From Arthrobacter sp. StoSoilB22 (lineage in GTDB: Bacteria > Actinomycetota > Actinomycetes > Actinomycetales > Micrococcaceae), in the NCBI RefSeq assembly GCF_019977315.1, contig NZ_AP024652.1:3720001-3784000 (forward strand): a stretch of 64,000 nucleotides of DNA. The letters run 5' to 3'. A model generated the notes under the pieces. It was not told the DNA's origin. It saw nothing but the letters and a program-made list of their open reading frames with translations, and made no database searches. Both the position numbers and the translations under genes were made by a program. Of the stretch, positions 24,645 through 33,025 are shown piece after piece (the first letter of the stretch is position 1; each line of letters begins with the position of its first letter).

Positions 24645-24689
24645 GGGAACTCCTAGCTCTGGACTGCTGACCTTTCCAAGCTACGGAAC

Positions 24690-24708
24690 TTGTCACCGTT
24701 AATGACAA
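24690..24708. promoter_or_regulatory. Candidate operator upstream of the SulP-carbonic anhydrase gene
   Basis: Inverted repeat TTGTCA-N7-TGACAA about 45 bp before the start, followed by two further TGACAA half-sites nearby (around 24716 and 24725). Binding protein unknown. Confidence 0.4.
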
Positions 24709-24916
24709 CAAGATGTGACAAGCGTGACAAAAGCTGTGAAGATGCGCTTCATGTTGGGACCAATGGGAACTTTGGCGGGGGTTGAGCGCGTTGGGGGTCC
24801 GAAGCTTTGGCCGCTGGACGAAACATTGGGACCCGGATCACATCCAATGCTCGGCCGGCTGTAAACTTCGCTGGTTGAAGCGATAGTCGCTCATCGAATT
24901 TATTGGGGGTTGAGCC

Positions 24917-27088
24917 TTGGCTGCTCGGGGTATATCCAGGTCTTTTGTCGGTGCCGCGGGGAGGCGTCTTGCTGCCGGGCTTCTTGTGCTGCTCACGGCG
25001 GCGAGCATCCTGGTCGGAGTGGGAGCCGGGTCGGCGCAGGCTGACATTCTGACTGACCAAAAGTTCAAAGGCAGCATGCCTATAGACGAAGTGTTGAATG
25101 CCAAGACCAACAAGATCTACGTAACGAACTACACCGCCAAGTCGGTGATGGTCGTTGATGGAAACACCATGACCTCGAAATCGATCGCCGTTACCGAATT
25201 TCCCGAGGAAATTGCCGTCAATGAAATTACCAACAAGATTTACGTCTCCCATGCTGGCAGCAAAGTGGTCACAGTAATCGACGGCGCATCTGAAGTGACC
25301 ACGACCATCGCTCTCGCGGCACGCCCATCGGTTCTCGCCGTCAACAGCAAAACCAACAAGATCTACGTTAGCCACAGGGGCGCAGGACTCTCAGTTATCG
25401 ACGGGTCCACTCGGACAGCTACTCTTTTGCCTTCGCCCTTGGCTGTTGAATCAATGGCCGTTGATGAGACAACGAACCGGATCTTTGTCACGGATTGGGT
25501 CGGTAAGAAGACTGCGGTTCTCGACGGAGCTAACCACACTTTCAGCACCATTGACCTTGGATGTGTCGCCCAGTCCATGGTCTTGAATAGCGCTGCCCAA
25601 AAGATTTTCTTTGCCTGCCCGGCCGCCAAGGCATTTGCGGTTCTCGATGGACAAACCAATGCTGTGACTGTTGCTCCAACTGGAACAGATGCGCGTCCCG
25701 GGGTCATGGCCATCAACCGCAAAGCCAACATGGTCTATGCCTCAGATGAAGGCGGCCAGTACCTGACGGCGCTCGACGGTGCCACCCTGAAAGTTACTAA
25801 TACCCCGGTGGACGACACCAATTATCAGAGCATGGCAGTCAACGAAACCACCAATAAGGTCTATGCATCTGATCTTTACAACTACCGTGTAACGGTATTT
25901 GATTCGCAGGCAAACCTGCTGGGTGATGTCAGGGACTTCAATAATCCGGCTGACCTGGCCGTGAACGAGGCCACGAACAAGATCTATGTCCTCGACTCAG
26001 GTGCCGCTGAAATCCGGATCATTGACGGGAAGAACGTTGCGCCGGTCTTCACCTCCGGTAACCCGCCAAACGCAGGGACTGTCGGGGTCCGGTACCAGCA
26101 CTACTTCACGGCTAGCGGCTCGCTGGTACCCCAGTTCAAGGTTGCAAGCGGCTCATTACCGCCCGGCCTCACTCTGCAATCACTAAATCCTGGCGGGGTG
26201 CTAACCGGCGTTCCCACCACACCAGGCACTTACACGTTCCGCGTCGCGTCCACTAATGGCTACGGTTCAGATGCGATCAGCGCACTCCTGACCATCACGA
26301 TCAAAGCGGCTAGCGTGGGGCACGACTTCAACGGAGACCGAAAGCCCGATGTCCTTTCCCGCGATGGAAACGGGAACTTGTGGCTTTACCCCGGTCAGGG
26401 CAACGGTGGCTGGCTTCCGCGGATTCAGGTTGGCCAAGGCTGGAACGTGATGACGTCCATGGTTGCCCCCGGAGACTTCAATGGGGACGGCAATGCCGAC
26501 GTTCTGGCGCGTGATGGCGGCGGCGCACTCTGGCTTTACCCAGGCAACGGCGGAGGCGGTTGGTTTGCTCGAGTCCAAGTGGGACAGGGATGGAATTCGA
26601 TGAGCGCTGTCACAGCAGTCGGAGACCTCGACCTTGACGGAAGTGCCGACTTGGTAGCCAGGGACGCGGACAGCTACCTCTGGCTCTATCGAGGGAACGG
26701 AAAAGGTGGCTGGCTTCCGCCGAGCCGGATGGGGAACGGGTGGCATGTATTGACTGCGATGATGGGGCCCGGCGATTTCACCAAGGACGGCGTTCCCGAT
26801 CTTCTGGCTACTGACGGCCCCGGAGCATTGCAGGAATACAGAGGTCACCAGACACGGTATGAGTGGGGAGTGCATTCGTACTTCACCGGCCCCACCACCG
26901 TAGGCAACGGCTGGAACGCCATGACCTCAATCATCGGCCCCGGCGACTTCAACGGCGACGGCAACGTGGACCTCCTGGCCCGCGACGCAGGCGGAGCCCT
27001 CTGGCTCTACCCCAGCAACGGCCAAGGAGGCTGGCTCCCCCGCGGCCTGGTCGGCTCCGGCTGGAACGCCATGAACCTGATCATCTAG
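24917..27088 (+). CDS. Secreted YVTN beta-propeller / Ig-like / FG-GAP repeat protein
   Basis: A 723-residue exported protein: signal peptide (residues 1-42, ending GSAQA), then about eight YVTN-type repeats of the form AVNExTNKIYVxxxxxxxVxVID (~45-375), a putative Ig (He_PIG) domain (~376-460, VASGSLPPGLTLQ) and five FG-GAP/VCBS-like repeats (~465-723) with the calcium-type loop DFNGDGxxDVLARDxxGxLWLYPG. It is probably a cell-surface or released binding protein. The start is TTG 24917 after GGGGGTTG. The last repeat (from ~26880) uses far more C-ending codons than the rest, suggesting recombination. Monocistronic. Confidence 0.85.
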   Translation: MAARGISRSFVGAAGRRLAAGLLVLLTAASILVGVGAGSAQADILTDQKFKGSMPIDEVLNAKTNKIYVTNYTAKSVMVVDGNTMTSKSIAVTEFPEEIAVNEITNKIYVSHAGSKVVTVIDGASEVTTTIALAARPSVLAVNSKTNKIYVSHRGAGLSVIDGSTRTATLLPSPLAVESMAVDETTNRIFVTDWVGKKTAVLDGANHTFSTIDLGCVAQSMVLNSAAQKIFFACPAAKAFAVLDGQTNAVTVAPTGTDARPGVMAINRKANMVYASDEGGQYLTALDGATLKVTNTPVDDTNYQSMAVNETTNKVYASDLYNYRVTVFDSQANLLGDVRDFNNPADLAVNEATNKIYVLDSGAAEIRIIDGKNVAPVFTSGNPPNAGTVGVRYQHYFTASGSLVPQFKVASGSLPPGLTLQSLNPGGVLTGVPTTPGTYTFRVASTNGYGSDAISALLTITIKAASVGHDFNGDRKPDVLSRDGNGNLWLYPGQGNGGWLPRIQVGQGWNVMTSMVAPGDFNGDGNADVLARDGGGALWLYPGNGGGGWFARVQVGQGWNSMSAVTAVGDLDLDGSADLVARDADSYLWLYRGNGKGGWLPPSRMGNGWHVLTAMMGPGDFTKDGVPDLLATDGPGALQEYRGHQTRYEWGVHSYFTGPTTVGNGWNAMTSIIGPGDFNGDGNVDLLARDAGGALWLYPSNGQGGWLPRGLVGSGWNAMNLII

Positions 27089-27098
27089 CACCTAAAAC

Positions 27099-27148
27099 AA
27101 AGCAAAGCGGACGACGGCGGGAGGCTCCCGCCGTCGTTCGCTTGCTTT
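27099..27148 (+). terminator. Terminator after the beta-propeller gene
   Basis: About 22-bp stem (one bulge) from 27099-27121 and 27127-27148 containing ACGACGGCGGG / CCCGCCGTCGT, ending in CTTT. Confidence 0.8.
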
Positions 27149-27190
27149 CCGAACCCATAACCTAAGGTTCCTTAGTTTAGGCTTGGCATC

Positions 27191-28264
27191 ATGAGCTATT
27201 CCGAAGCCCAGCCCGTCCGCATCAGTTCCGAACCTGCGCAGCTGCAAGCCCTGGAACCTGTGCTCCAAAAAGTGCGGGCAGCAGTGGGCGACGTGCCGGC
27301 ATTGCTGACCCTGGCCGAGGACATCGGCCGGACCGCCCCGAAGCCCGGCGAGGGAAACACCGCCAAGCTGTGGGAATTGCTGGCCTCCGTCACAGCCGTG
27401 GATGTCGCGGCCGGGCGAGTGCTCGAACCACACCTTGATGCCTTGGCAATCCTCTCTCAAGCGGGGGCAGAAGAACCGCAAGAGGGAACATGGGGAGTCT
27501 TCGCAGCGGAAGGCCCCGGAACAAAGCTCGAGGCCAAGCGAACCGCAAACGGCAGCTACGTCCTCAACGGATCCAAGCCGTGGTGCTCACTGGCCGCGCA
27601 GCTGGACGGCGCCGTCATCACCGCCCACACGGAAGACAACACCAGAGCGGCCTTCGCCGTTGACTTAAAGCACCAAGGCGTGACAGCGGAGACACCTGCG
27701 TGGACCAGTCGCGGCCTGCAGGAAATCCCCAGCGGAACAGTCCACTTTGACCAAGTGGAAGCACGGCCCGTCAACCACGGAAACTGGTATTTCCAGCGCC
27801 CGGGTTTCGCTTGGGGCGGCATGGGTGTGGCTGCGTGTTGGTTAGGCGGAGCCGTCGCCGTAGCGCGAGACTACACGGATGCGTTGACCAAGGCCGCAGC
27901 CAACGGCCGCGAACCGGACCAGATTGCGCTGGCTTCCCTGGGCGAGATCGACCGTATCCTTGCCACCACCACGAGCCACCTCGCCCAGACCGCGGAACGC
28001 ATCGACGCCGGTGATCTGGAGGGCTCAGATCCCGACGGACCAAGCCCCTGGCCCGAAGCCCTCCGTATCCGCGGAACTGTTGCCACCGCCGTCGAGCGTG
28101 TCCAAACCTTGGTGACCCAGAACCTGGGCCCCGGCCCGCTGGCTTTCGACGAAGCTTATGGAAAGCGCATGGCGGACCTGTCGCTGTACATCAGGCAGCA
28201 TCACGCCTTGCGGGACGACGCCCAGTTGGGCGCCCTGGCTCTGAAAGGGGACCGCAGTTGGTAG
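27191..28264 (+). CDS. Acyl-CoA-dehydrogenase-like protein of a glycoconjugate operon
   Basis: A 357-residue protein with acyl-CoA dehydrogenase fold traces: WGVFAAEGPGTKLEAKRTAN, YVLNGSKPWCSLAAQLDGAV (flavin-side strand), and a C-terminal helical domain. The usual catalytic Glu region and C-terminal signatures are weak, so it may be a divergent flavin enzyme. It is the first of three overlapping genes. Its stop (28262-28264) overlaps the TTG start of the PIG-L-methyltransferase gene, and the latter is followed 3 nt later by a GT2 gene. The set suggests oxidation or tailoring of an acyl or amino-sugar substrate rather than beta-oxidation. Confidence 0.75.
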   Translation: MSYSEAQPVRISSEPAQLQALEPVLQKVRAAVGDVPALLTLAEDIGRTAPKPGEGNTAKLWELLASVTAVDVAAGRVLEPHLDALAILSQAGAEEPQEGTWGVFAAEGPGTKLEAKRTANGSYVLNGSKPWCSLAAQLDGAVITAHTEDNTRAAFAVDLKHQGVTAETPAWTSRGLQEIPSGTVHFDQVEARPVNHGNWYFQRPGFAWGGMGVAACWLGGAVAVARDYTDALTKAAANGREPDQIALASLGEIDRILATTTSHLAQTAERIDAGDLEGSDPDGPSPWPEALRIRGTVATAVERVQTLVTQNLGPGPLAFDEAYGKRMADLSLYIRQHHALRDDAQLGALALKGDRSW

Positions 28265-29616
28265 CTTTCTCGCACACGGACACCGGCACGTCGGAGTCGG
28301 AATGGGCTGCCAGCGGGGTTGCTGCCTTGCCCGAACTGCCCCTGAGCGCAGACGAACTGGCTGACATGACGTTCGTAGTTCTCGCGGCCCACCCGGACGA
28401 CGAAACACTGGGTGCAGGTGGCTTCCTTGCCAAACTTCATGCCGCCGGAGCTGCAGTGGAGGTTCTGCTGTGCACCGCCGGCGAAGCTTCGCATCCTGAC
28501 TCGCAAACCACGACGCCGGAACAGCTTGCCGCTGTCAGGCTCACGGAGTTCGACTCGGCAGTGTCCGGGCTGAATCCCAGCGCCACGTGGCGGTTCCTGG
28601 AACTTGCCGATGGGCAGCTCGCGGCCAGTACGGAGAGGATCGCGGACTCTCTTCGGGCAGCGGTTGCGGGAAGGCCGGCAGACAGCGTCACGATTATTGC
28701 CCCCTATCGCCATGACGGGCACACCGACCATGACACCCTTGGCAGCATCGCCGCGGAAGTCGCGGCACAGGGCGGCCATGGCCTGCTGGAGTATCCCATC
28801 TGGTACTGGTTGTGGGCTGGTCCGGATGACTCCACATGGAACTCGTGGGTGCGGGTGCCGTTAGCGGATCAGGATCAGCGCGCCAAACAACGGGCAATGG
28901 GTGCCCACCTCTCCCAAACGAAGCCGCTGTCCGATCAACCCGGAGATGAGACGCTCCTTTCAGATACGTTCCTTGAACACTTCAGAAGGCCATGGGAGGC
29001 CTTCGCTTGGCATCCTTCCACGGCCGGGAGCAACAGTGCCGCAGACGCCGAGCGGATCTTCGACGAGGTCCACTCCAGGGAGGAAGATCCCTGGAGTTAC
29101 ACCACCAGCTGGTACGAACGGCGCAAACGGTCACTGACCTTGGCCGCGCTGCCGGAGGAATCATATGAATCCGGGCTGGAACTGGGTTGCTCCATTGGCA
29201 CTCTCAGCGAGGAACTCGCCCAGCGCTGCCAACAGTTCCTTGGAGTGGACGCCAGCAGCGCAGCCCTTGCTCAGGCAGCTAAACGGCTGGCCCGATTCCC
29301 CTCCGCCCATGCCAAGCACCTGACCATGCCCGGTGAATGGCCTGAGGGAACGTTCGATCTTGTGGTGTTGTCCGAGACGGGTTACTACCTTTCGCCGGAT
29401 GAACTCTCTGAGCTCTTGGCACGGATTGAGGCGACCACGCGGCACGGCGGCACCTTGGTGTTGTGCCATTGGCGGCACCCCATTTCGGGCTGGCAACTGG
29501 ACGCCGAAGCGGTCCATGCGATGGCACGCACCCAGCTCGGCTGGCCCACGCACGGCCTCTACCGTGAGAAAGACTTCATGTTGGAGATCCTTCTGGCACC
29601 TGAGAGGACAGCATAA
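28258..29616 (+). CDS. Bifunctional PIG-L-type deacetylase / SAM-dependent methyltransferase
   Basis: A 452-residue fusion. The PIG-L (LmbE) deacetylase half has VVLAAHPDDETLGAGGFLA near residue 45 and the second metal motif RHDGHTDHDT near residue 155, so zinc ligands (HPDD, HxxH) are present. From about residue 280 (SYTTSWYERRKRSLTLAAL) a NodS-like class I methyltransferase follows, with the SAM motif GLELGCSIGTLSEELAQ. The protein should N-deacetylate a glycoside and then N- or O-methylate it. TTG at 28258 with AAAGGGG 7 nt upstream overlaps the acyl-CoA-dehydrogenase-like gene by 7 nt. No signal peptide. Confidence 0.88.
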   Translation: MVAFSHTDTGTSESEWAASGVAALPELPLSADELADMTFVVLAAHPDDETLGAGGFLAKLHAAGAAVEVLLCTAGEASHPDSQTTTPEQLAAVRLTEFDSAVSGLNPSATWRFLELADGQLAASTERIADSLRAAVAGRPADSVTIIAPYRHDGHTDHDTLGSIAAEVAAQGGHGLLEYPIWYWLWAGPDDSTWNSWVRVPLADQDQRAKQRAMGAHLSQTKPLSDQPGDETLLSDTFLEHFRRPWEAFAWHPSTAGSNSAADAERIFDEVHSREEDPWSYTTSWYERRKRSLTLAALPEESYESGLELGCSIGTLSEELAQRCQQFLGVDASSAALAQAAKRLARFPSAHAKHLTMPGEWPEGTFDLVVLSETGYYLSPDELSELLARIEATTRHGGTLVLCHWRHPISGWQLDAEAVHAMARTQLGWPTHGLYREKDFMLEILLAPERTA

Positions 29617-29618
29617 CC

Positions 29619-30362
29619 ATGCCCCGGCCGCTGGAGATCAAGAGCCTGGCAGTGGTGATGCCCGCCCATAATGAGGACCAGCACATCGGCAAAGCTTTGG
29701 CCGCACTGAAAGCCTCCGCGGACGCTCTCCACCACGAACGCCAGGACATTGAAGCCAGGATCGTGGTGGTTCTTGATCATTGCACCGATCGATCAGCAGA
29801 GATTGCCGCTGCCCATACCTCCGGCGACAACCGCTTCAGCGTGGTGAACGTGCAGCTGCGGAGCACGGGGGCCAGCCGGGACTTTGGTTTCCGCGCCGCG
29901 TTGGAAAGCCTGCGTGCTGATGACGCTGCCGGTATCTGGCTGGCCACCACGGACGCCGACTCCGCTGTACCCCTGCATTGGCTGACGCGGCAGGTGGAAC
30001 TGGCCGATGCCGGCGCGGACGCCGTCCTTGGGTCGGTTGAACCCGACCCAGCAGACATGGAGCCAGCCATCCATCGCCGCTGGCTGGAACTCCACCCTTT
30101 TCGGGAGGACCATCAGCACATCTACGGCGCCAACATGGGAATCCGGGCCTCGGCATACATCAGCGCGGGCGGGTTCCCCGAGTTGCGGGCCCATGAGGAC
30201 CGCGTCCTGGTGGAACGGCTTCGCCACCGAGGTTTCGCAGTGACAGCCACGGACACCATCCGCGTTGTAACCTCTGGGCGGACACATTCCCGCGCGCCGG
30301 AAGGGTTCGCCGCGTATCTACGCTCCCTCGCAGCCGAGCTTCCGACTCCCGCCAGCGGCTGA
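29619..30362 (+). CDS. GT2 family glycosyltransferase of the PIG-L operon
   Basis: A 247-residue GT-A glycosyltransferase: LAVVMPAHNEDQHIGKALAA at the N-terminus, donor-binding TTDADSAVP (DxD), and AHEDRVLVERL (acidic base motif). No membrane segments are obvious, so it is a soluble or peripheral single-addition enzyme rather than a polymerase. It begins 3 nt after the methyltransferase stop. With the deacetylase/methyltransferase it parallels the NodC/NodB/NodS trio, though homology to Nod proteins is only at family level. The 3' end carries a 14-nt tandem repeat. Confidence 0.85.
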   Translation: MPRPLEIKSLAVVMPAHNEDQHIGKALAALKASADALHHERQDIEARIVVVLDHCTDRSAEIAAAHTSGDNRFSVVNVQLRSTGASRDFGFRAALESLRADDAAGIWLATTDADSAVPLHWLTRQVELADAGADAVLGSVEPDPADMEPAIHRRWLELHPFREDHQHIYGANMGIRASAYISAGGFPELRAHEDRVLVERLRHRGFAVTATDTIRVVTSGRTHSRAPEGFAAYLRSLAAELPTPASG

Positions 30363-30392
30363 CAGCCAGCGGCTGACAGCCAGCGGCTAAAC
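30351..30392. repeat. 14-nt tandem repeat across two convergent gene ends
   Basis: GCCAGCGGCTGACA in nearly three copies (30351-30364, 30365-30378, 30379-30392 partly). The first copy supplies the stop codon of the GT2 gene; the last overlaps the stop codon of the convergent adenylate kinase gene. A slippage-prone site. Confidence 0.8.
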
Positions 30393-30965
30393 CGCCAACG
30401 CCCCCTCCAACGCGGCAATCGCAGCCTTCGTGATCGTTCGGCGTTCGCCCGTTCCGTCAACGCTGAGCAGAATCCCCCGGTTCGAGTACGCCGTCAGCAC
30501 TGGCTGCGTTTGGTCCCGATACAGCTCAAGCCGCCGCTGAATCACGGGTTCGGTATCGTCGGCGCGTCCCTGTTCCTGCGCCCTGCGGAGCATCCGGGAA
30601 AGCAATTCGTCGTCTGATGCGGTCAACTCGAGAACTACTTCAAGGGTTTGCTGACGGTCGGCCAGGATCTCGTCCAGGGCGCCGATCTGGATGACCGTCC
30701 GTGGGTAGCCGTCCAACAGGAACCCGGCCGGCGCGTCCTCTTCATCAAGCCGCGCCCTCAGCATGGCCGTGGTGACGTGATCCGGCACAAACTCCCCGCG
30801 ATCCATATAGCCGCTGGCTTCTGCCCCCAATTCCGTTTTGTCGCGGACGTGGTCACGGAACAGCTCACCAGTGGAAATGGCGGGGATCCCAAAATGCCGG
30901 GCAATGTGCTCTGCCTGCGTACCTTTACCGGAACCGGGAGGACCCATGATGATCATTCGCGCCAT
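30387..30965 (-). CDS. adk: Adenylate kinase, stand-alone copy
   Basis: A 192-residue kinase of the short-LID type: P-loop MIIMGPPGSGKGTQAEHIAR, NMP-binding ISTGELFRDHV, GFLLDGYPRT and a compact LID around EQGRADDTEPVIQRRLELY. It converts ATP + AMP to 2 ADP. The gene is not next to secY/infA/map or ribosomal-protein genes, where the housekeeping adk of actinobacteria sits, so this may be a second copy. Monocistronic; convergent with the GT2 operon. Confidence 0.93.
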   Translation of the reverse strand: MARMIIMGPPGSGKGTQAEHIARHFGIPAISTGELFRDHVRDKTELGAEASGYMDRGEFVPDHVTTAMLRARLDEEDAPAGFLLDGYPRTVIQIGALDEILADRQQTLEVVLELTASDDELLSRMLRRAQEQGRADDTEPVIQRRLELYRDQTQPVLTAYSNRGILLSVDGTGERRTITKAAIAALEGALAV

Positions 30966-31007
30966 GACACTGGTCCGTTTCGAGAGGCAACAGGGACTTA
31001 ACCATAC

Positions 31008-31042
31008 GCCGGCGACGGCGGGAGGCGCCCGCCGTCGTCGGC
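31008..31042 (-). terminator. Terminator between adk promoter and the AHSA1 gene end
   Basis: 15-bp stem GCCGGCGACGGCGGG / CCCGCCGTCGTCGGC with one mismatch; T-tract on the + strand side (ATCTTTTT). It ends the leftward ArsR-AHSA1 operon. Confidence 0.75.
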
Positions 31043-31066
31043 ATCTTTTTGCTTTGGGTTCAGTGA

Positions 31067-31555
31067 TCAGGCATTGGCAAGCATGGCGTCGATCTGCCCG
31101 ACTGCTTCCCGCATTCCCTCATCCATGCCCATCTCGACCATCTTCTGCATCTGTTCTTCGGAGTCGAAGGTGGACGTGATGGTCATGCGGGTGCGGTTTT
31201 CCAGGGGCTCAAGTTTCACGGTGGCGTGGGTGATACCCAGGTCATCTACCGGCTCGCCTTGTTCGTCGGCGAATCCGTCGTCGAACTCAAGGTGGTCCGG
31301 GGAGTTGATGGCGGTGAACTTCCACCAGCCCCGCGCTTTGGTGCCGTCCGGACCGGTCATGTAGTACGCGGCCTTCCCGCCAACGGTGAATTCGTGCGTC
31401 TCAAAAGTGGCCGGCCAGGTGGGCGGTCCCCACCAACGCTCAAGCTGCCGGGGGTCTTCCCAAACCTGCCAGACGCGCTTCACGTCGGCATCGAATTCAG
31501 AAACAATGCTGAAGCTCAGGGCCTCAACATCCTTGTTTACGCTGACAACAGTCAT
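31067..31555 (-). CDS. SRPBCC / AHSA1-like protein
   Basis: A 162-residue START-fold protein: FSIVSEFDADVKRVWQVWED and the W-rich strand RQLERWWGPPTWPATF are characteristic of the AHSA1 (CalC-like) group. These proteins bind small hydrophobic ligands or antibiotics. Its ATG overlaps the ArsR stop by 4 nt, and AHSA1-ArsR pairs of this kind are frequent in actinobacteria. Function otherwise unknown. Confidence 0.85.
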   Translation of the reverse strand: MTVVSVNKDVEALSFSIVSEFDADVKRVWQVWEDPRQLERWWGPPTWPATFETHEFTVGGKAAYYMTGPDGTKARGWWKFTAINSPDHLEFDDGFADEQGEPVDDLGITHATVKLEPLENRTRMTITSTFDSEEQMQKMVEMGMDEGMREAVGQIDAMLANA

Positions 31556-31914
31556 GGCAGATCCCTTTCATCATCTTCGGCGAGTATGTCCGCAATCCGG
31601 TCGGCTCGTTGCCTCCAGATCATTTCCAGTTGATCCAGCAGATGGCGGGCTTTCTGTAGTCCTTCATAGTTTCCCCGCACGATCTGTTCCCTCCCACGCT
31701 TCTCCTTGGTCACCAGGGAGGCCCGTTCCAGGACCGCAACATGTTTTTGTACGGCCGCGAAACTCATGGTGTAGAGCGCAGCAAGCCCGGAGACCGAGTA
31801 CTCCCCCTCGGTCACCCGGGCCACGATGTCCCTGCGGGTGGCATCGGCCAAAGCCTGAAAGATCCGGTCGATCTCGGCGTCGGAGAGGTGTGTACGGAGC
31901 TGATCTACAACCAT
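31552..31914 (-). CDS. ArsR family helix-turn-helix regulator
   Basis: A 120-residue winged-helix protein: IFQALADATRRDIVARV, YSVSGLAALYTMSFAAVQKH (recognition helix), HVAVLERASLVTKEKRGREQ. No metal-binding cysteines are present, so it is of the metal-independent ArsR branch that pairs with AHSA1 proteins. The coupled downstream gene is the AHSA1 protein. Tandem 14-nt repeats upstream may bind it. Confidence 0.88.
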   Translation of the reverse strand: MVVDQLRTHLSDAEIDRIFQALADATRRDIVARVTEGEYSVSGLAALYTMSFAAVQKHVAVLERASLVTKEKRGREQIVRGNYEGLQKARHLLDQLEMIWRQRADRIADILAEDDERDLP

Positions 31915-31963
31915 TTGGTTGTACGATATCGCTGACTCGTAAGGGTGTCAACGGGTTACCGAC

Positions 31964-32005
31964 GCGACAGTTCGCCGGCGACAGTTCGCTGGCGACAGTT
32001 CGCCG
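31964..32005. repeat. Three tandem 14-nt repeats upstream of the ArsR gene
   Basis: GCGACAGTTCGCCG three times in a row (31964-31977, 31978-31991 with one change, 31992-32005), about 50-90 bp upstream of the ArsR start. It is the most regular structure in the 325-nt gene-free stretch 31915-32239; it could be an operator array or slippage. Confidence 0.6.
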
Positions 32006-32060
32006 GCGACACGCACATTCACCAGGGCCGCCCACCCGCACCACCAATCGCCTTCCCGGC

Positions 32061-32147
32061 GCTCTCTCACATAACGCGCCATTTCCGCCGACGCTCTATC
32101 ACCGGGTGATAGAGCGTTGGGCGGAAGGGGCTGTTATGTGAGAGAGC
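32061..32147. repeat. 87-bp near-perfect palindrome
   Basis: Outer arms GCTCTCTCACATAAC (32061-32075) and GTTATGTGAGAGAGC (32133-32147), middle arms TTTCCGCC / GGCGGAA, and an inner perfect CGCTCTATCACC / GGTGATAGAGCG (32092-32116). It lies in the 325-nt gap between divergent genes and can form a cruciform or long hairpin. The TGAGAGAG outer arm recurs at 14501 and 35049-35091. Confidence 0.8.
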
Positions 32148-32239
32148 GTCTGGGCTGACCGGGCCTGTTATTTCCCTCCTCAAAGACCGACAATGTAAGT
32201 ATGCTGATTATTAACGGGCAAGGCTAAGAGGAGGACACA

Positions 32240-32914
32240 GTGACCACGAAAGTGAACAAGACAATCATGGTCAACGTCCCGGTCAGTACGGCCTACAGGC
32301 AGTGGACCAAGTTCGAGGAGTTTCCGCACTTCATGGGCGGAGTTGAGCGCGTCACGCGACTCAGTGACGACCGGCTGGAATGGGTGGCCGAAATCGCCGG
32401 CGTCCATCGCCGCTGGGAAGCCAAAATCGTCCAACAGGACCTGGACCGAGCGGTGGCCTGGGCCGCCGTTGAGGGTGCCAAGAACGCAGGTTGGGTTGAT
32501 TTCAAAGAAGCAGGCCCAAGCCAGACGTCACTGCATCTGTCCTTGGAATACGAACCGCACGGCGTCCTCGAGTTCCTGGGCGACAAGTTGCACATTGTTG
32601 AAAGGCAGGCTGAGTCAGACTTGAAGAAGTTCAAGGAGTACATCGAAAAGCAGGCACCGGAGACCGGCGACGAGAACCCCAGGCCAGGGACTGCCGCTGC
32701 CGGGGCGTCGGCTACCCCCGCCTCGGACTCGACACCGATCGTGGATCCCATCACCCACCCGTTCGATCAGACCAACGGCCTGGCCGACGTGGATGGCGAC
32801 TCCGACGAAACCGCCGAGAGCGACACGCGCAGTGCCGCAGAACGGAAGCAGGACGAGGACCGCGGACCGGGCTTCATACCGCCACAGAGCGGCTTCCTGC
32901 CTGGGCAGCACTAA
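32240..32914 (+). CDS. SRPBCC family (cyclase/dehydrase-like) protein, copy 1
   Basis: A 224-residue protein. The first ~145 residues form a START-like fold (KTIMVNVPVSTAYRQWTKFE, EFPHFMGGVERVTRLSDDRLEW); the last ~80 are acidic, Thr/Ser/Ala-rich and probably disordered. It is a paralogue of the protein at 57065-57658, sharing the V(N/D)VPVS-AY-QWT(K/Q)FE-FP-FM-GVE block. GTG at 32240 has AGAGGAGG five bases upstream. Ligand unknown; related proteins are often stress-induced. Confidence 0.85.
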   Translation: MTTKVNKTIMVNVPVSTAYRQWTKFEEFPHFMGGVERVTRLSDDRLEWVAEIAGVHRRWEAKIVQQDLDRAVAWAAVEGAKNAGWVDFKEAGPSQTSLHLSLEYEPHGVLEFLGDKLHIVERQAESDLKKFKEYIEKQAPETGDENPRPGTAAAGASATPASDSTPIVDPITHPFDQTNGLADVDGDSDETAESDTRSAAERKQDEDRGPGFIPPQSGFLPGQH

Positions 32915-33025
32915 TCGCTCCTCCCTTGTGACGACCCGTTTCGCTGCGTTTCGTAGGATTTAGCACGGTTGAGCGGGGTGACAGACCGGCTTGGGCGCAG
33001 GCACCTCGCTCCGTAGTGTCGTGCC

